A DNA stretch of 64,000 nucleotides from Pyrococcus furiosus DSM 3638 (GCF_000007305.1 NC_003413.1:1600141-1664140); one strand, 5' to 3'; positions 44,127 to 53,537 are shown, counted from the first letter of the stretch. The notes: generated by a model not told the origin, from the sequence alone. Numbers and translations: made by a program.

Positions 44127-45317
44127 ATGATAATAAGGGGAGATGAACCTGAACAAAAAGCCCTTCTTAGAAAATTGTATAGAGCGGGCAATTATTTCAT
44201 GATGGGAGATGAGGCCATAGCTTATGGAGCCATTTTTGCTGGATGTAGATTTTATGCAGGCTACCCAATAACCCCCTCAAGCGAGATTGCCGAAACAATG
44301 GCGAGGGAACTTCCAAAGGTAGGAGGATATTATCTGCAGATGGAGGATGAGATCGCAAGCATAGCAGCAATTATTGGAGCTTCATGGACTGGATTAAAGG
44401 CCATGACTGCTACTTCTGGTCCTGGGTTTAGCTTAATGCAGGAGAACATTGGTTATGCGGTAATGACCGAAACACCAGTAGTAATAGTAGACGTGCAGAG
44501 AAGTGGGCCATCTACAGGTCAAGCCACTAAGGGAGCCCAAGGAGACTTCTTCCAAGCGAGATGGGGAACCCATGGGGATCATCCTATAATAGCTGTCTCT
44601 CCCATAAGCGTTGAAGATGCATTTTGGGAAACTATAAGAGCATTTAATATAGCTGAACAATTAAGAACCCCGGTGATAGTTCTTTTTGATGGAATTCTAG
44701 GACATACAAGAGAGCAGATAAGAATTCCCGATCCCGATGAAGTTGAGATATCATATAGAAAGCTTCCTAGGAATGAGGAGGAGGCTAAGCTGCCATTTGG
44801 AGATCCTCACGGAGATGGAGTACCACCAATGCCAATCTTCGGAAAAGGATACTTTACCCACGTAACTGGCTCAACCCACAAAGAGAACGGGCTCAGAGAT
44901 GTTTACACTCCTGAAGTTCATGACAGATTGGTTAGAAGATTACACAAGAAAATTGAGAAAAACAGGCATATTTATGAGAAATACAACGAGTATTTCACTG
45001 ACGACGCAGAGATTTTAGTTGTAAGCTGGGGAGTTTCTGCTAGACCCTCCCTAGGAGCTGTAAAAAAGGCGAGAGAAGAGGGAATAAAGGCTGGTCTTTT
45101 CGTGCCAAAGACCGTTCATCCCTTCCCAGGAGAAAAAATGAGAGAGCTCGGTAAGAAAGTGAGAGCAATTCTCGTTCCAGAAATGAATTTGGGGCAACTG
45201 ATCTTAGAAGTTCAGAGATTTGTAAATGATGACGTTATTCTAAAGGGCGTAAACAAAATTGGTGGAGTTCCCATAACCGTTGAAGAAATTTTGAGAGAGA
45301 TTAGGGGTGTTGCTTGA
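44127..45317 (+). CDS. korA: 2-ketoacid:ferredoxin oxidoreductase, alpha subunit (first set, KGOR-type)
   Basis: A 396-residue alpha subunit. AGCRFYAGYPITPSSEI and ATSGPGFSLMQENIGYAVMTETPVVIVD (split about residues 95-122) are the substrate/CoA-side motifs of the family. ATG 44127 has AGGTGG 5 bases upstream. Oxidises a 2-ketoacid (2-oxoglutarate by literature knowledge) to acyl-CoA with reduction of ferredoxin. It shares long stretches identical in DNA with the second alpha gene. Confidence 0.92.
   Translation: MIIRGDEPEQKALLRKLYRAGNYFMMGDEAIAYGAIFAGCRFYAGYPITPSSEIAETMARELPKVGGYYLQMEDEIASIAAIIGASWTGLKAMTATSGPGFSLMQENIGYAVMTETPVVIVDVQRSGPSTGQATKGAQGDFFQARWGTHGDHPIIAVSPISVEDAFWETIRAFNIAEQLRTPVIVLFDGILGHTREQIRIPDPDEVEISYRKLPRNEEEAKLPFGDPHGDGVPPMPIFGKGYFTHVTGSTHKENGLRDVYTPEVHDRLVRRLHKKIEKNRHIYEKYNEYFTDDAEILVVSWGVSARPSLGAVKKAREEGIKAGLFVPKTVHPFPGEKMRELGKKVRAILVPEMNLGQLILEVQRFVNDDVILKGVNKIGGVPITVEEILREIRGVA
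44397..44497 (+). repeat. 101-bp tract identical to 46917-47017 (alpha genes)
   Basis: Identical DNA, including third codon positions, at constant offset 2520 in the two alpha-subunit genes, ending sharply at both sides. A second identical tract is 44769-44852 with 47289-47372 (84 bp). Sequence between the tracts is clearly diverged, which points to gene conversion. Confidence 0.85.
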
Positions 45318-46165
45318 TGGCCAAAGAGATTTATTCTAAGTATCCGATGGTTAAGTATCTCAGAAAAGAGGCCCTCCCAACAGCTCTTTGCCCAGGGTGT
45401 GGAGGAGGAACTGTATTAAATGCTTTTGCAAATGCAATTGACCAGCTAAAGATCGATCCGCGGGACTTAGTTGTTGTAAGTGGAATTGGATGTTCCGCTT
45501 GGATAGCCTCACCTTACTTCCTTGCAGACACTCTTCATACAACTCACGGGAGAGCGATTGCATTTGCCACTGGAGTTAAGGTAGGACTTCCAGATAAGTA
45601 TGTTGTGGTAATAAGTGGAGATGGGGACCTGGCAAGCATTGGGGGAAATCACTTAATTCACGCTGCAAGAAGGAACATAGACATTACTGTAATCCTTGTT
45701 AACAACTTCATTTATGGAATGACTGGAGGACAGGTAGCTCCGACAACGCCTTTCGGTGCAATAACGACCACAACCCCATATAGGAACATTGAACACCCTC
45801 TAAATATAGCCGAGACAGTTGCTGCGGCTGGAGCTTCTTATGTGGCTAGGTGGACTACAGCTCACGTCTATCAATTGATTGAAAGCATAAAGAAAGCTAT
45901 TACAACCAAAGGATTCTCCCTAGTTGAAGTTATTTCTCAGTGTCCAGTTCAGTTTGGAAGGAGAAATAAAATGAAGCAGCCAGCAGAAATGCTGAGATGG
46001 TTCTTAAAGAACTCTGTCCCCATAAGCAAAGCAAAGAATATGAGTGAAGAAGAGCTTGAAGGAAAGTTTATAGTTGGAGAATTCGTCAACAGAAGAAAAC
46101 CTGAGTTTGTAGGGGAATTGAACAAGCTCATTAGGGAAGTTCAAAGTAAGTTTAAGGAGGAGTGA
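45317..46165 (+). CDS. korB: 2-ketoacid:ferredoxin oxidoreductase, beta subunit (first set, KGOR-type)
   Basis: A 282-residue thiamine-diphosphate-binding subunit. LCPGCGGGTVLNAF near residue 24 supplies cluster-type cysteines, GIGCSAWIA follows, and VVISGDGDLASIGGNHLIHAARRNIDITVILVNN (split about 99-130) is the GDG...NN thiamine motif. ATG 45317 overlaps the alpha stop; a TTG one codon earlier is disregarded. Confidence 0.93.
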   Translation: MAKEIYSKYPMVKYLRKEALPTALCPGCGGGTVLNAFANAIDQLKIDPRDLVVVSGIGCSAWIASPYFLADTLHTTHGRAIAFATGVKVGLPDKYVVVISGDGDLASIGGNHLIHAARRNIDITVILVNNFIYGMTGGQVAPTTPFGAITTTTPYRNIEHPLNIAETVAAAGASYVARWTTAHVYQLIESIKKAITTKGFSLVEVISQCPVQFGRRNKMKQPAEMLRWFLKNSVPISKAKNMSEEELEGKFIVGEFVNRRKPEFVGELNKLIREVQSKFKEE

Positions 46166-46168
46166 GAG

Positions 46169-46684
46169 ATGCAAATAAGGTTTGCAGGTATTGGAGGACA
46201 AGGTGTCGTTTTGGCAGGGGTAATATTAGGGGAGGCCGCTGCAATAGAAGGATTGAGAGTACTTCAGACTCAAGATTATAGCTCAGCTTCCAGAGGAGGG
46301 CACTCAATAGCTGATGTAATAATCTCTAATGAGGAAATTTACGATGTAATGGTAACTGAAGCTGATGTTCTTGTGGCATTGCATCAGCTGGGTTATGAAA
46401 CAGCGAAGTCCAAGTTAAAAAAAGATGGAATCCTAATAATAGATACTGACCTTGTAAAACCCGATAGAGAGTACATTGGCGCCCCTTTTACAAGAATAGC
46501 AGAAGAGACAACAGGCCTAGCCCTAACAGTCAACATGGTAGCTTTGGGGTATTTAATAGGAAAAACTCAGATTGTAAAGCCCGAAAGTGTTGAAGAAGCG
46601 ATAAGAAGGAGAGTTCCAAAAGGAACTGAGGAGATAAACATTAAAGCATTTAGAAAGGGTTTAGAGGTGAGCATGAATGAATAA
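46169..46684 (+). CDS. korC: 2-ketoacid:ferredoxin oxidoreductase, gamma subunit (first set, KGOR-type)
   Basis: A 171-residue gamma subunit with the family opening IRFAGIGGQGVVLAGVILGEAA and the QTQDYSSASRGGHSIADVI stretch. It lies 3 bases after korB and overlaps the second alpha gene by 8 bases, so both sets are one transcript. Confidence 0.93.
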   Translation: MQIRFAGIGGQGVVLAGVILGEAAAIEGLRVLQTQDYSSASRGGHSIADVIISNEEIYDVMVTEADVLVALHQLGYETAKSKLKKDGILIIDTDLVKPDREYIGAPFTRIAEETTGLALTVNMVALGYLIGKTQIVKPESVEEAIRRRVPKGTEEINIKAFRKGLEVSMNE

Positions 46685-47840
46685 AAGATTTCCCTTTCCT
46701 GTGGGAGAACCTGATTTCATTCAGGGAGACGAGGCCATAGCAAGAGCCGCAATCTTAGCTGGATGTAGATTTTATGCAGGCTACCCAATTACACCCGCAA
46801 GCGAGATATTTGAGGCTATGGCCCTTTATATGCCCCTTGTAGATGGAGTAGTTATACAGATGGAGGATGAGATCGCAAGCATTGCGGCAGCAATAGGAGC
46901 CTCTTGGGCAGGAGCTAAGGCCATGACTGCTACTTCTGGTCCTGGGTTTAGCTTAATGCAGGAGAACATTGGTTATGCGGTAATGACCGAAACACCAGTA
47001 GTAATAGTAGACGTGCAAAGGAGCGGACCATCAACGGGACAACCCACTCTGCCAGCACAGGGGGATATTATGCAAGCTATATGGGGAACACATGGGGATC
47101 ATAGCTTAATTGTCCTAAGCCCCTCCACAGTTCAAGAGGCCTTTGACTTCACGATAAGGGCCTTCAATCTATCGGAAAAATACAGAACTCCCGTTATTCT
47201 TCTAACAGATGCCGAAGTTGGGCATATGAGAGAAAGAGTATACATTCCAAATCCAGACGAGATAGAGATAATAAATAGAAAGCTTCCCAGGAATGAGGAG
47301 GAGGCTAAGCTGCCATTTGGAGATCCTCACGGAGATGGAGTACCACCAATGCCAATCTTCGGAAAAGGATACAGGACATATGTTACAGGATTAACTCATG
47401 ACGAGAAGGGTAGACCCAGAACAGTTGATAGAGAAGTCCATGAAAGGCTAATTAAGAGAATAGTGGAGAAGATAGAGAAAAACAAGAAAGATATCTTTAC
47501 CTATGAAACTTACGAACTCGAAGATGCAGAGATAGGAGTTGTGGCCACCGGAATAGTGGCAAGATCAGCTCTTAGGGCTGTAAAAATGCTCAGAGAAGAA
47601 GGAATAAAGGCAGGACTTTTAAAAATAGAAACAATATGGCCTTTCGATTTCGAATTAATAGAGAGAATAGCCGAAAGGGTTGACAAGCTTTACGTTCCAG
47701 AAATGAATTTAGGGCAACTATATCATTTAATCAAAGAAGGAGCAAATGGAAAAGCTGAGGTTAAGCTCATTAGCAAGATTGGTGGGGAAGTTCACACTCC
47801 AATGGAAATTTTCGAGTTCATAAGGAGGGAGTTTAAATGA
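46677..47840 (+). CDS. 2-ketoacid:ferredoxin oxidoreductase, alpha subunit (second set)
   Basis: A 387-residue paralogue of the first alpha subunit, with AGCRFYAGYPITPASEI and the same ATSGPGFSLMQENIGY block. It lacks its own delta gene. I recall this second set as the P. furiosus oxidoreductase of unassigned specificity (XOR). GAGGTGAG precedes the ATG. See the gene-conversion tracts. Confidence 0.9.
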   Translation: MNKRFPFPVGEPDFIQGDEAIARAAILAGCRFYAGYPITPASEIFEAMALYMPLVDGVVIQMEDEIASIAAAIGASWAGAKAMTATSGPGFSLMQENIGYAVMTETPVVIVDVQRSGPSTGQPTLPAQGDIMQAIWGTHGDHSLIVLSPSTVQEAFDFTIRAFNLSEKYRTPVILLTDAEVGHMRERVYIPNPDEIEIINRKLPRNEEEAKLPFGDPHGDGVPPMPIFGKGYRTYVTGLTHDEKGRPRTVDREVHERLIKRIVEKIEKNKKDIFTYETYELEDAEIGVVATGIVARSALRAVKMLREEGIKAGLLKIETIWPFDFELIERIAERVDKLYVPEMNLGQLYHLIKEGANGKAEVKLISKIGGEVHTPMEIFEFIRREFK

Positions 47841-48682
47841 AACTTGTTTCTGCTTATGAAATTAGAGACAAATACCTAAGAAAAGACATGCTCCCCACAA
47901 TCTTTTGCCCAGGCTGTGGAATTGGTTCAGTTCTACAATTTACACTTAGGGCAATTGATGACCTGGGACTTGATCCAGATAAAATAGTTTGGGTAAGTGG
48001 GATAGGATGTTCTTCGAGAGTTCCTGGATTCGTGAACTTTGATGGCCTCCACACTACCCACGGTAGAGCGTTGGCCTTTGCTACTGGAATTAAGCTAGCG
48101 AACCCAGAGCTAAAGATAATAGCTTTTATGGGAGACGGGGATGCGGCTGCTATAGGAGGAAATCACTTAATTCATGCAATTAGAAGGAACCTAGATGTGA
48201 CTGTTATACTAATCAACAACTTCACCTACGGGATGACTGGAGGACAAGTCGCACCAACAACTCCAAAGGGACTTAGGGGAACTACAGCCCCCTATGGACA
48301 GTTTGAAAATCCATTTGACATAGCACAACTTGCAGTCGCTGCTGGCGCAAATTACGTGGCAAGATGGACAGTTTTCAACTATATTCAAGGAATAAACAGC
48401 ATAAAGAAAGCACTCAGCAAGGAAGGATTTACTCTCGTGGAGTTCCTCAGCCCCTGTCCAATTAGTTTCGGAAGGAGAAACAGAATGAAGAGTGCTCCAG
48501 AAATTATTAGATGGTATCAAGAGATAACAGTTCCTATAAGCAAAGCAAAGAACATGAAACCTGAGGAGTTGGAAGGAAAGATAGTTATTGGGGAGTTCGT
48601 CGATAGAGATAGGCCAGGGCTCGTTAGAGAATACATGGAGTACATTAAGAGAGCAAAGAAGATCATGGGGTGGGAAGAATGA
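47837..48682 (+). CDS. 2-ketoacid:ferredoxin oxidoreductase, beta subunit (second set)
   Basis: A 281-residue thiamine-diphosphate subunit: FCPGCGIGSVLQF, SGIGCSSRVPGF, and IAFMGDGDAAAIGGNHLIHAIRRNLDVTVILINN as the cofactor motif. The start overlaps the alpha stop by 4 bases. Confidence 0.92.
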   Translation: MKLVSAYEIRDKYLRKDMLPTIFCPGCGIGSVLQFTLRAIDDLGLDPDKIVWVSGIGCSSRVPGFVNFDGLHTTHGRALAFATGIKLANPELKIIAFMGDGDAAAIGGNHLIHAIRRNLDVTVILINNFTYGMTGGQVAPTTPKGLRGTTAPYGQFENPFDIAQLAVAAGANYVARWTVFNYIQGINSIKKALSKEGFTLVEFLSPCPISFGRRNRMKSAPEIIRWYQEITVPISKAKNMKPEELEGKIVIGEFVDRDRPGLVREYMEYIKRAKKIMGWEE

Positions 48683-49221
48683 GGAAGGAAATTCTTTTGG
48701 GAGGATTTGGAGGCCAGGGTATAATATTGGCGAGTGTAATTCTTGGAAGGGCTGCAGCTGTCTATGAAGGACTATATGCTGTTCAGACTCAAGCTTATGG
48801 CCCCGAGTCAAGAGGAGGCGCGAGTAGAGCTGAAGTTGTGATAAGTGATGAGCCTATAGATTACCCAAAAACAGTTAGTCCAGATTATGCAATTTTGCTA
48901 AGTCAACAGGCGTACAATAAGTATTTGCCCTTAGTTAAAAAAGGAGGTATTGTAATTCTAGAAGAAGACTTAATCCCCCACAGAGATCCAGAACTAGAAA
49001 AGGACAAAGAAGTGCATGCCCTTCCCCTAACAAAAATAGCAGAAGAAACAACTGGTCTCAGTCTAACAATGAATATCCTCACCCTAGGATATTTTGTAGG
49101 GATTACTAAAATTGTGAAAAAGGAGAGCATAGAAAAAGCCGTTTTAGACTCCGTCCCTAAAGGCACCGAAAAAATAAATTTAAAAGCTCTACACAAGGGT
49201 TTCGAGCTTTCTGAGAAGTAG
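48679..49221 (+). CDS. 2-ketoacid:ferredoxin oxidoreductase, gamma subunit (second set)
   Basis: A 180-residue gamma subunit: LLGGFGGQGIILASVILGRAA and QTQAYGPESRGGASRAEVVISD. ATG 48679 overlaps the beta stop and has GGGGTGGG upstream; a GTG at 48670 overlaps that site. It ends the seven-gene string. Confidence 0.92.
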   Translation: MRKEILLGGFGGQGIILASVILGRAAAVYEGLYAVQTQAYGPESRGGASRAEVVISDEPIDYPKTVSPDYAILLSQQAYNKYLPLVKKGGIVILEEDLIPHRDPELEKDKEVHALPLTKIAEETTGLSLTMNILTLGYFVGITKIVKKESIEKAVLDSVPKGTEKINLKALHKGFELSEK

Positions 49222-49228
49222 TTTCTTC

Positions 49229-49245
49229 TTGGATTTTTTATCCAA
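49229..49245. promoter_or_regulatory. Operator 1, TTGGAT-N5-ATCCAA
   Basis: A perfect 6+5+6 inverted repeat just upstream of the TATA box of the BtuF-like gene. The same repeat recurs at 49272-49288, so it is a paired regulator site rather than chance. Confidence 0.7.
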
Positions 49246-49247
49246 AA

Positions 49248-49258
49248 CTTTTTAAACT
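49248..49258 (+). promoter_or_regulatory. TATA box of the BtuF-like gene
   Basis: CTTTTTAAACT lies between the two operators and about 48 bases before the ATG, giving a transcription start near 49280, inside operator 2. Confidence 0.55.
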
Positions 49259-49271
49259 ATTCTCTTTACTG

Positions 49272-49288
49272 TTGGATGATTAATCCAA
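49272..49288. promoter_or_regulatory. Operator 2, TTGGAT-N5-ATCCAA
   Basis: Perfect repeat of operator 1 with a different 5-base spacer (GATTA versus TTTTT). Centre-to-centre distance is 43 bases, about four helical turns. It runs into the AAGGAGGG ribosome binding site and covers the predicted transcription start, a classic repression position. No other copy was seen upstream of genes in this window. Confidence 0.7.
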
Positions 49289-49300
49289 GGAGGGAATCAC

Positions 49301-50392
49301 ATGAAAAGAGCCATACCTGTATTTCTGCTCATAGTGCTTGTGTGGATTAGTGGATGTATAGGAGGAGGTACCTCAACAATTCCAACAACTCCATCAGCAC
49401 CAGAAACAACAACAATAACAAAAACAGAAAAAGTAGTGGAAACAGTTACACAAACAGTAACGGTAACCCAAACAATGACTCCCCAGAAGTATCCAATTAC
49501 AATAGTCGATTCACTTGGAAGAGAAGTTAAAATAGAAAAGGAGCCAGAGAGGATAGTTTCTCTTGCCCCCAGCATTACCGAGACTCTGTACTTTATAGGA
49601 GCACTTGATAAGGTGGTGGGAGTTACAAAGTTCGACGATTTCCCACCAGATGTAAAGGAAGGAAGGACAATAATTGGAGGATTTTCTGATCCAAACATAG
49701 AGGTAATTGCATCCTTAAATCCTGACCTCATAATAGGAACTAGTATGCACATGCAGTATCTTGACAAGTTACAAGAAATCGCTCCAGTAATAATCGTTGA
49801 TCCAAAGAACATTGACGAAATCTACGAGTGGATAATCAAGTTAGGAAAAGTTGTTAACAGGGAGGAGGAAGCTGTCGGAGTTGTAAACTATATGAAGGCT
49901 ATAGTGGAGGATGTAGAGAGTAAGGTCTCAAATGCCTCCAGGCCAAAAGTCTTCTACCTTTTAGGTTACTGGGATGGATACTGGACGACAGGAAAAGGAA
50001 CATTCATAGATAGCTTAATAACAATGGCTGGGGGAGAAAACATCTTTAGCGATATCGAGGGATGGAAGAAAGTCAGCGCAGAAGACATAGTGGCGAGAAA
50101 CCCTGAAGTGATCATAATTTCATACCACGCAGGCGTTAATCCAGGAGATCTATGCAACACACCTCTAGCAAATACAGACGCTGTGAAGAATGGGAGAGTT
50201 TATGTAATTAGTGATGACAACATAATATCCAGACCTGGGCCAAGAATTGTTCTAGCACTTCAAGAGATAGCATATTTCATTCATCCCGAAGCATTTAACT
50301 ACGCTTACCAACCCAAGGCTTGTGCCCGTTGCTTCTTCATGACTTTTTCTTTATTTTTTAATGAAGACTTATTGTGGGTAGAGTGGTTATAG
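49301..50392 (+). CDS. BtuF/FepB-type ABC substrate-binding lipoprotein
   Basis: A 363-residue binding protein of the cobalamin/iron-chelate class. Signal peptide with lipobox WISGC (cysteine at residue 19), a Thr-rich linker (about 25-65), then IVDSLGREVKIEKEPERIVSLAPSITETLYFIG and NPDLIIGTSMH, the standard fold. No permease or ATPase of this class is adjacent. The tail after YQPKAC (about 20 residues, hydrophobic) overlaps the convergent gene by 35 bases and looks like an unconserved extension. The metal or B12 ligand is unknown; the double operator suggests control by metal or cofactor status. Confidence 0.85.
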   Translation: MKRAIPVFLLIVLVWISGCIGGGTSTIPTTPSAPETTTITKTEKVVETVTQTVTVTQTMTPQKYPITIVDSLGREVKIEKEPERIVSLAPSITETLYFIGALDKVVGVTKFDDFPPDVKEGRTIIGGFSDPNIEVIASLNPDLIIGTSMHMQYLDKLQEIAPVIIVDPKNIDEIYEWIIKLGKVVNREEEAVGVVNYMKAIVEDVESKVSNASRPKVFYLLGYWDGYWTTGKGTFIDSLITMAGGENIFSDIEGWKKVSAEDIVARNPEVIIISYHAGVNPGDLCNTPLANTDAVKNGRVYVISDDNIISRPGPRIVLALQEIAYFIHPEAFNYAYQPKACARCFFMTFSLFFNEDLLWVEWL

Positions 50393-50813
50393 CTAAGCTT
50401 AAGAGACCACCAATTAAGAGTGCGGGAATTGTAGATTTTTTATCTATTCCCAGGACATAGGCAGCTAATGAACCAGTCCAAATGCCTGTCCCAGGGAGAG
50501 GTATTGCAACAAAGACTACTAAACCCAAAAAGCCCCATTTTTTTACATATGGACTGGCTTTTTTCCTAGTCCTTTCTAAATAATAGATGTAAAGCTTAGA
50601 TATTTTTCCCAGGGGGGTAGACATCAAAAGCTCCATGATTTTATCGATGTAGGGAAGGGCATAGGGAAGTACCAAGGATAAGATTATAACCCCTAAGATA
50701 GCAGCCATTATACTTTCAAAAATTCCATATCCGCGTTGGATTCCATAAACAACAGCATACCTCCCTTCAAAAGTTGGAATGAGTGACATCACAAAAACTT
50801 CTAAAAAGCTCAT
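50358..50813 (-). CDS. Small multi-drug export family membrane protein (COG2426)
   Basis: A 151-residue membrane protein with about four helices. SLIPTFEGRYAVVYGIQRGYG and FVAIPLPGTGIWTGSLAAYVLG are the paired E/R- and PxPGTG-containing re-entrant motifs of the family often called putative small multi-drug export protein, function unproven. ATG 50813 follows GGGGGTGAT; a GTG at 50822 overlaps that site. Confidence 0.8.
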   Translation of the reverse strand: MSFLEVFVMSLIPTFEGRYAVVYGIQRGYGIFESIMAAILGVIILSLVLPYALPYIDKIMELLMSTPLGKISKLYIYYLERTRKKASPYVKKWGFLGLVVFVAIPLPGTGIWTGSLAAYVLGIDKKSTIPALLIGGLLSLAITTLPTISLH

Positions 50814-50827
50814 ATGTATCACCCCCT

Positions 50828-51403
50828 CTAAATTAGTCCAGCCTCGTAGAGAGAATGATATGCTTTTAAAAGAGCTTGTTGGAGCCTCTTAGGACCAAAA
50901 TTCTTTGCCGCTTCTCTCAACCCCTTTTCTAAAATTCTAGTAAGGATTATTCTAATGTCTTCACCCAAGTTCAGCCTATCAAAATTCTCTAAAGTTAATC
51001 TCGTAATTTCATAGGGATCCCTATAGTTTAACCCTTTGAGAAGTTTGAGAGGTATTCCTTCCTTTAAAGGTCTTATGTCCTCAAACTCAATTATTGTAAC
51101 TTCATCTTCTCCGTAAAGCTCTCCGTATATTCTCGATAACTCCCTAACTAACTCTTTCACATCCGAAAACCCATCTAACTGGGCGTCCTGGGTTGTTAGC
51201 TCCTTAACCTTCTTTACCCTGACATCTTTTATTCTGGCCTTAGCTATTGCAGTGTCACTTGGGGTTATCACTATGTACACTTCACTCCCAGGTTTCGCCT
51301 CATACTTCCCGTATCTGATTGTTGTTACCTTATCACCCCTCAGGATTTTCCCTTTGTATTTATTATCCAGAAGAATGAACTTCCTTATCTGAACCGTTTT
51401 CAC
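50828..51403 (-). CDS. ASCH (PUA-like) domain protein
   Basis: A 191-residue protein with an N-terminal ASCH domain (about residues 5-105: [55 protein letters not shown]), a fold thought to bind RNA or nucleotides. The C-terminal 80 residues are helical and unassigned. It overlaps the upstream HAD gene by 41 bases. Confidence 0.75.
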   Translation of the reverse strand: MKTVQIRKFILLDNKYKGKILRGDKVTTIRYGKYEAKPGSEVYIVITPSDTAIAKARIKDVRVKKVKELTTQDAQLDGFSDVKELVRELSRIYGELYGEDEVTIIEFEDIRPLKEGIPLKLLKGLNYRDPYEITRLTLENFDRLNLGEDIRIILTRILEKGLREAAKNFGPKRLQQALLKAYHSLYEAGLI

Positions 51404-52085
51404 GTTCTAGCACCTCCAGAAGCTGAGGAAGTTCTGTAATTACATAATCAGCGTATTCCTTGTACTCCAGATCTAATTCAGCATACTTTCCATACTTAAA
51501 CCAGACCGTCTTCATGCCCACGTTTTTAGCTCCATATATATCGGAATATAGCCTATCTCCAACCATAATAGCCTCCTCTGGTTTCACATTGAAGGCCTTT
51601 AAGGCCTTCTTAAATATTTTTGGATGAGGTTTCTTAACTCCCTCAAAGTCTGAAATCATAACGTGCTCAAAGAAATCATCAAGCTCCAATCTCAGAATTT
51701 TTTCCCACTGTTTTATTGGATTTCCATCTGTTATGATCCCAGTCATGTAACCTTCTTTCTTGAGTCTCAATAGAGTTTTCCTAGCCCCAGGAACTTCTCT
51801 AAGATAAGTGAACTTTGTATTGTGATAGGCTATAACTCCAGCCGCAACCCACTTCGGATTGTATTCCAAATCTAACCTCCTGAGAAGATAATCAAAGTGA
51901 TAAGGGAAATTACTTCCATACTCTTTTATTAGTTCCAAAAGCTCGTTATATGCGGTATCAAAATCAACAGGCATTCCATGCCTGATCATGTTTTCAATAG
52001 CATTCTTTCTAGCTACTTCAGCTAATTTGCTAGTATCAACCAAAGTATCATCCAAATCAAAAAATATCACCTTGATTCTCCTCAT
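51363..52085 (-). CDS. HAD-family phosphatase (glyceraldehyde 3-phosphate phosphatase-like)
   Basis: A 240-residue HAD hydrolase. Motif [13 protein letters not shown] (residues 8-19), motif II ITDGNP, motif III K in [12 protein letters not shown] and motif [17 protein letters not shown]. Archaeal relatives such as PH1421 are annotated as glyceraldehyde 3-phosphate phosphatase. The exact substrate is not certain. Confidence 0.85.
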   Translation of the reverse strand: MRRIKVIFFDLDDTLVDTSKLAEVARKNAIENMIRHGMPVDFDTAYNELLELIKEYGSNFPYHFDYLLRRLDLEYNPKWVAAGVIAYHNTKFTYLREVPGARKTLLRLKKEGYMTGIITDGNPIKQWEKILRLELDDFFEHVMISDFEGVKKPHPKIFKKALKAFNVKPEEAIMVGDRLYSDIYGAKNVGMKTVWFKYGKYAELDLEYKEYADYVITELPQLLEVLERENGSDKEVHSSG

Positions 52086-52127
52086 GACAACTCACAAAAA
52101 TAAGTGAGAAAAAAGAAATTAAAAACT

Positions 52128-53411
52128 TCACTCCTTCATTGGTAGGCCATAGTCGAAGGAGTAGTAAACCTTCTGGTACTCTAGCCTGAAGTAGTAGACA
52201 TCCTTTCTGACCTTCTTTGGATCTTCCTTATCTATTAGAACTCTCTTGATGAAGTGGGCGATTTCTCTCATTTCATCTTCCATCATTCCAACTCTTGTCA
52301 TCTCTTGAACTCCAATTCTTAATCCACTGGGCTCGTTGACTTTTTCAAGTGGATCCCATGGAAGTAGGTTCTTGTTGAGGATTATTCCAGCTTCTTCAAG
52401 AAGTGGAGCAGCCCATCCTCCACCGGCTGGGTGTAGGTCACTTACGTCCACTATAACTTGGTGGCTCTTTGTATAGCCTTGATCTTCACCGATAACCTTG
52501 AACCCCTCTTCAGCCAAAGCTTCAGCAAGAGCCTTAGCATTCTTAACTATCTGCTTTGCATACGCTTCACCATACTCCAACATTTCTGCTGCTGTAATAA
52601 CCTTACCAGCCATGTGGTGAAGGTGGTGATTGCTCACTACTCCTGGGAATATTGCCCATTGTAACTTTGCTATTGTTTCATCGTCTGCAAACTTTTTGTA
52701 GAGTATAACTCCACCCTGAGGACCTGGGAATGTCTTGTGTGTTGAAGCTGTCATTATGTCTGCTCCTTCCCTAAGTGGATCCTGGAACTCTCCTCCAGCT
52801 ATGAGACCTAGTACGTGAGCGGCATCATAGACAACAAAGGCACCAACCTCCTTAGCCACTGGAGCTAGTTCCTTTACTGGGTGTGGAAATGGGAATAGTG
52901 AGCCACCAAACATCACTATCTTTGGTTCTAACTCCCTTATCATTTTCTCTGCCTTATCAACATCGATGTTAAAGCTCTCAAAGTCAAATGGCCAAGTGTG
53001 TACTTCTAGTCCTCTCATTCCAGCAGCTCCGAAGGGCATGTGGCTTATGTGACCTCCGTGGCTAGTGTGAAGAACTATAACCTTGTCACCTGGTTGTCCA
53101 AGACCAAAGAATACCGCCTGATTTGCATTAGTTCCAGAAATTGGTCTTAAATCAGCGTAATCACTCTTAAATAACTTTGTGAATAGCTCTACTCCAATGA
53201 GCTCAACCTCATCAACGTATTTACATCCCTGATAGTACCTCTGCTTCGGCCAGCCCTCAGCATACTTGTGCATGAAGCCTGAAGCAACGGCTCTGTTTAC
53301 ACTCGGGGATGTTATGTTTTCACTTGCAATGAGGTTTATAGTGTGGCTTCTCCATTTTTCATGCTCCTCTATAAAGTTTAGAACCTTGTCTCTATACTCC
53401 TTATATGTCAT
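52128..53411 (-). CDS. glyA: Serine hydroxymethyltransferase
   Basis: A 427-residue PLP enzyme converting serine and glycine with a tetrahydropterin carrier. The PLP lysine lies in TASTHKTFPGPQGG, and NLIASENITSPSV, GYPKQRYYQG-like EGWPKQRYYQGCKYVDEVE and GTNANQAVFF are diagnostic. The start at 53411 (MTYKEYRDKV) has GAGGTGA upstream and gives the family length; the frame continues open to 53504 through the promoter. Confidence 0.95.
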   Translation of the reverse strand: MTYKEYRDKVLNFIEEHEKWRSHTINLIASENITSPSVNRAVASGFMHKYAEGWPKQRYYQGCKYVDEVELIGVELFTKLFKSDYADLRPISGTNANQAVFFGLGQPGDKVIVLHTSHGGHISHMPFGAAGMRGLEVHTWPFDFESFNIDVDKAEKMIRELEPKIVMFGGSLFPFPHPVKELAPVAKEVGAFVVYDAAHVLGLIAGGEFQDPLREGADIMTASTHKTFPGPQGGVILYKKFADDETIAKLQWAIFPGVVSNHHLHHMAGKVITAAEMLEYGEAYAKQIVKNAKALAEALAEEGFKVIGEDQGYTKSHQVIVDVSDLHPAGGGWAAPLLEEAGIILNKNLLPWDPLEKVNEPSGLRIGVQEMTRVGMMEDEMREIAHFIKRVLIDKEDPKKVRKDVYYFRLEYQKVYYSFDYGLPMKE

Positions 53412-53444
53412 CGAAAATTCACCTCGATACACTATTTCATGATC

Positions 53445-53457
53445 ATATAATTTAAAG
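53445..53457 (-). promoter_or_regulatory. TATA box of glyA
   Basis: Minus-strand CTTTAAATTATAT is centred about 40 bases before the glyA start. Confidence 0.5.
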
Positions 53458-53537
53458 GTTTGCCCAGGAAATTCGATAATTGTTGAGTTTACTATCTTTT
53501 TCACAATCTTTACTAAGAAGAAAACTTGACAAAATGT

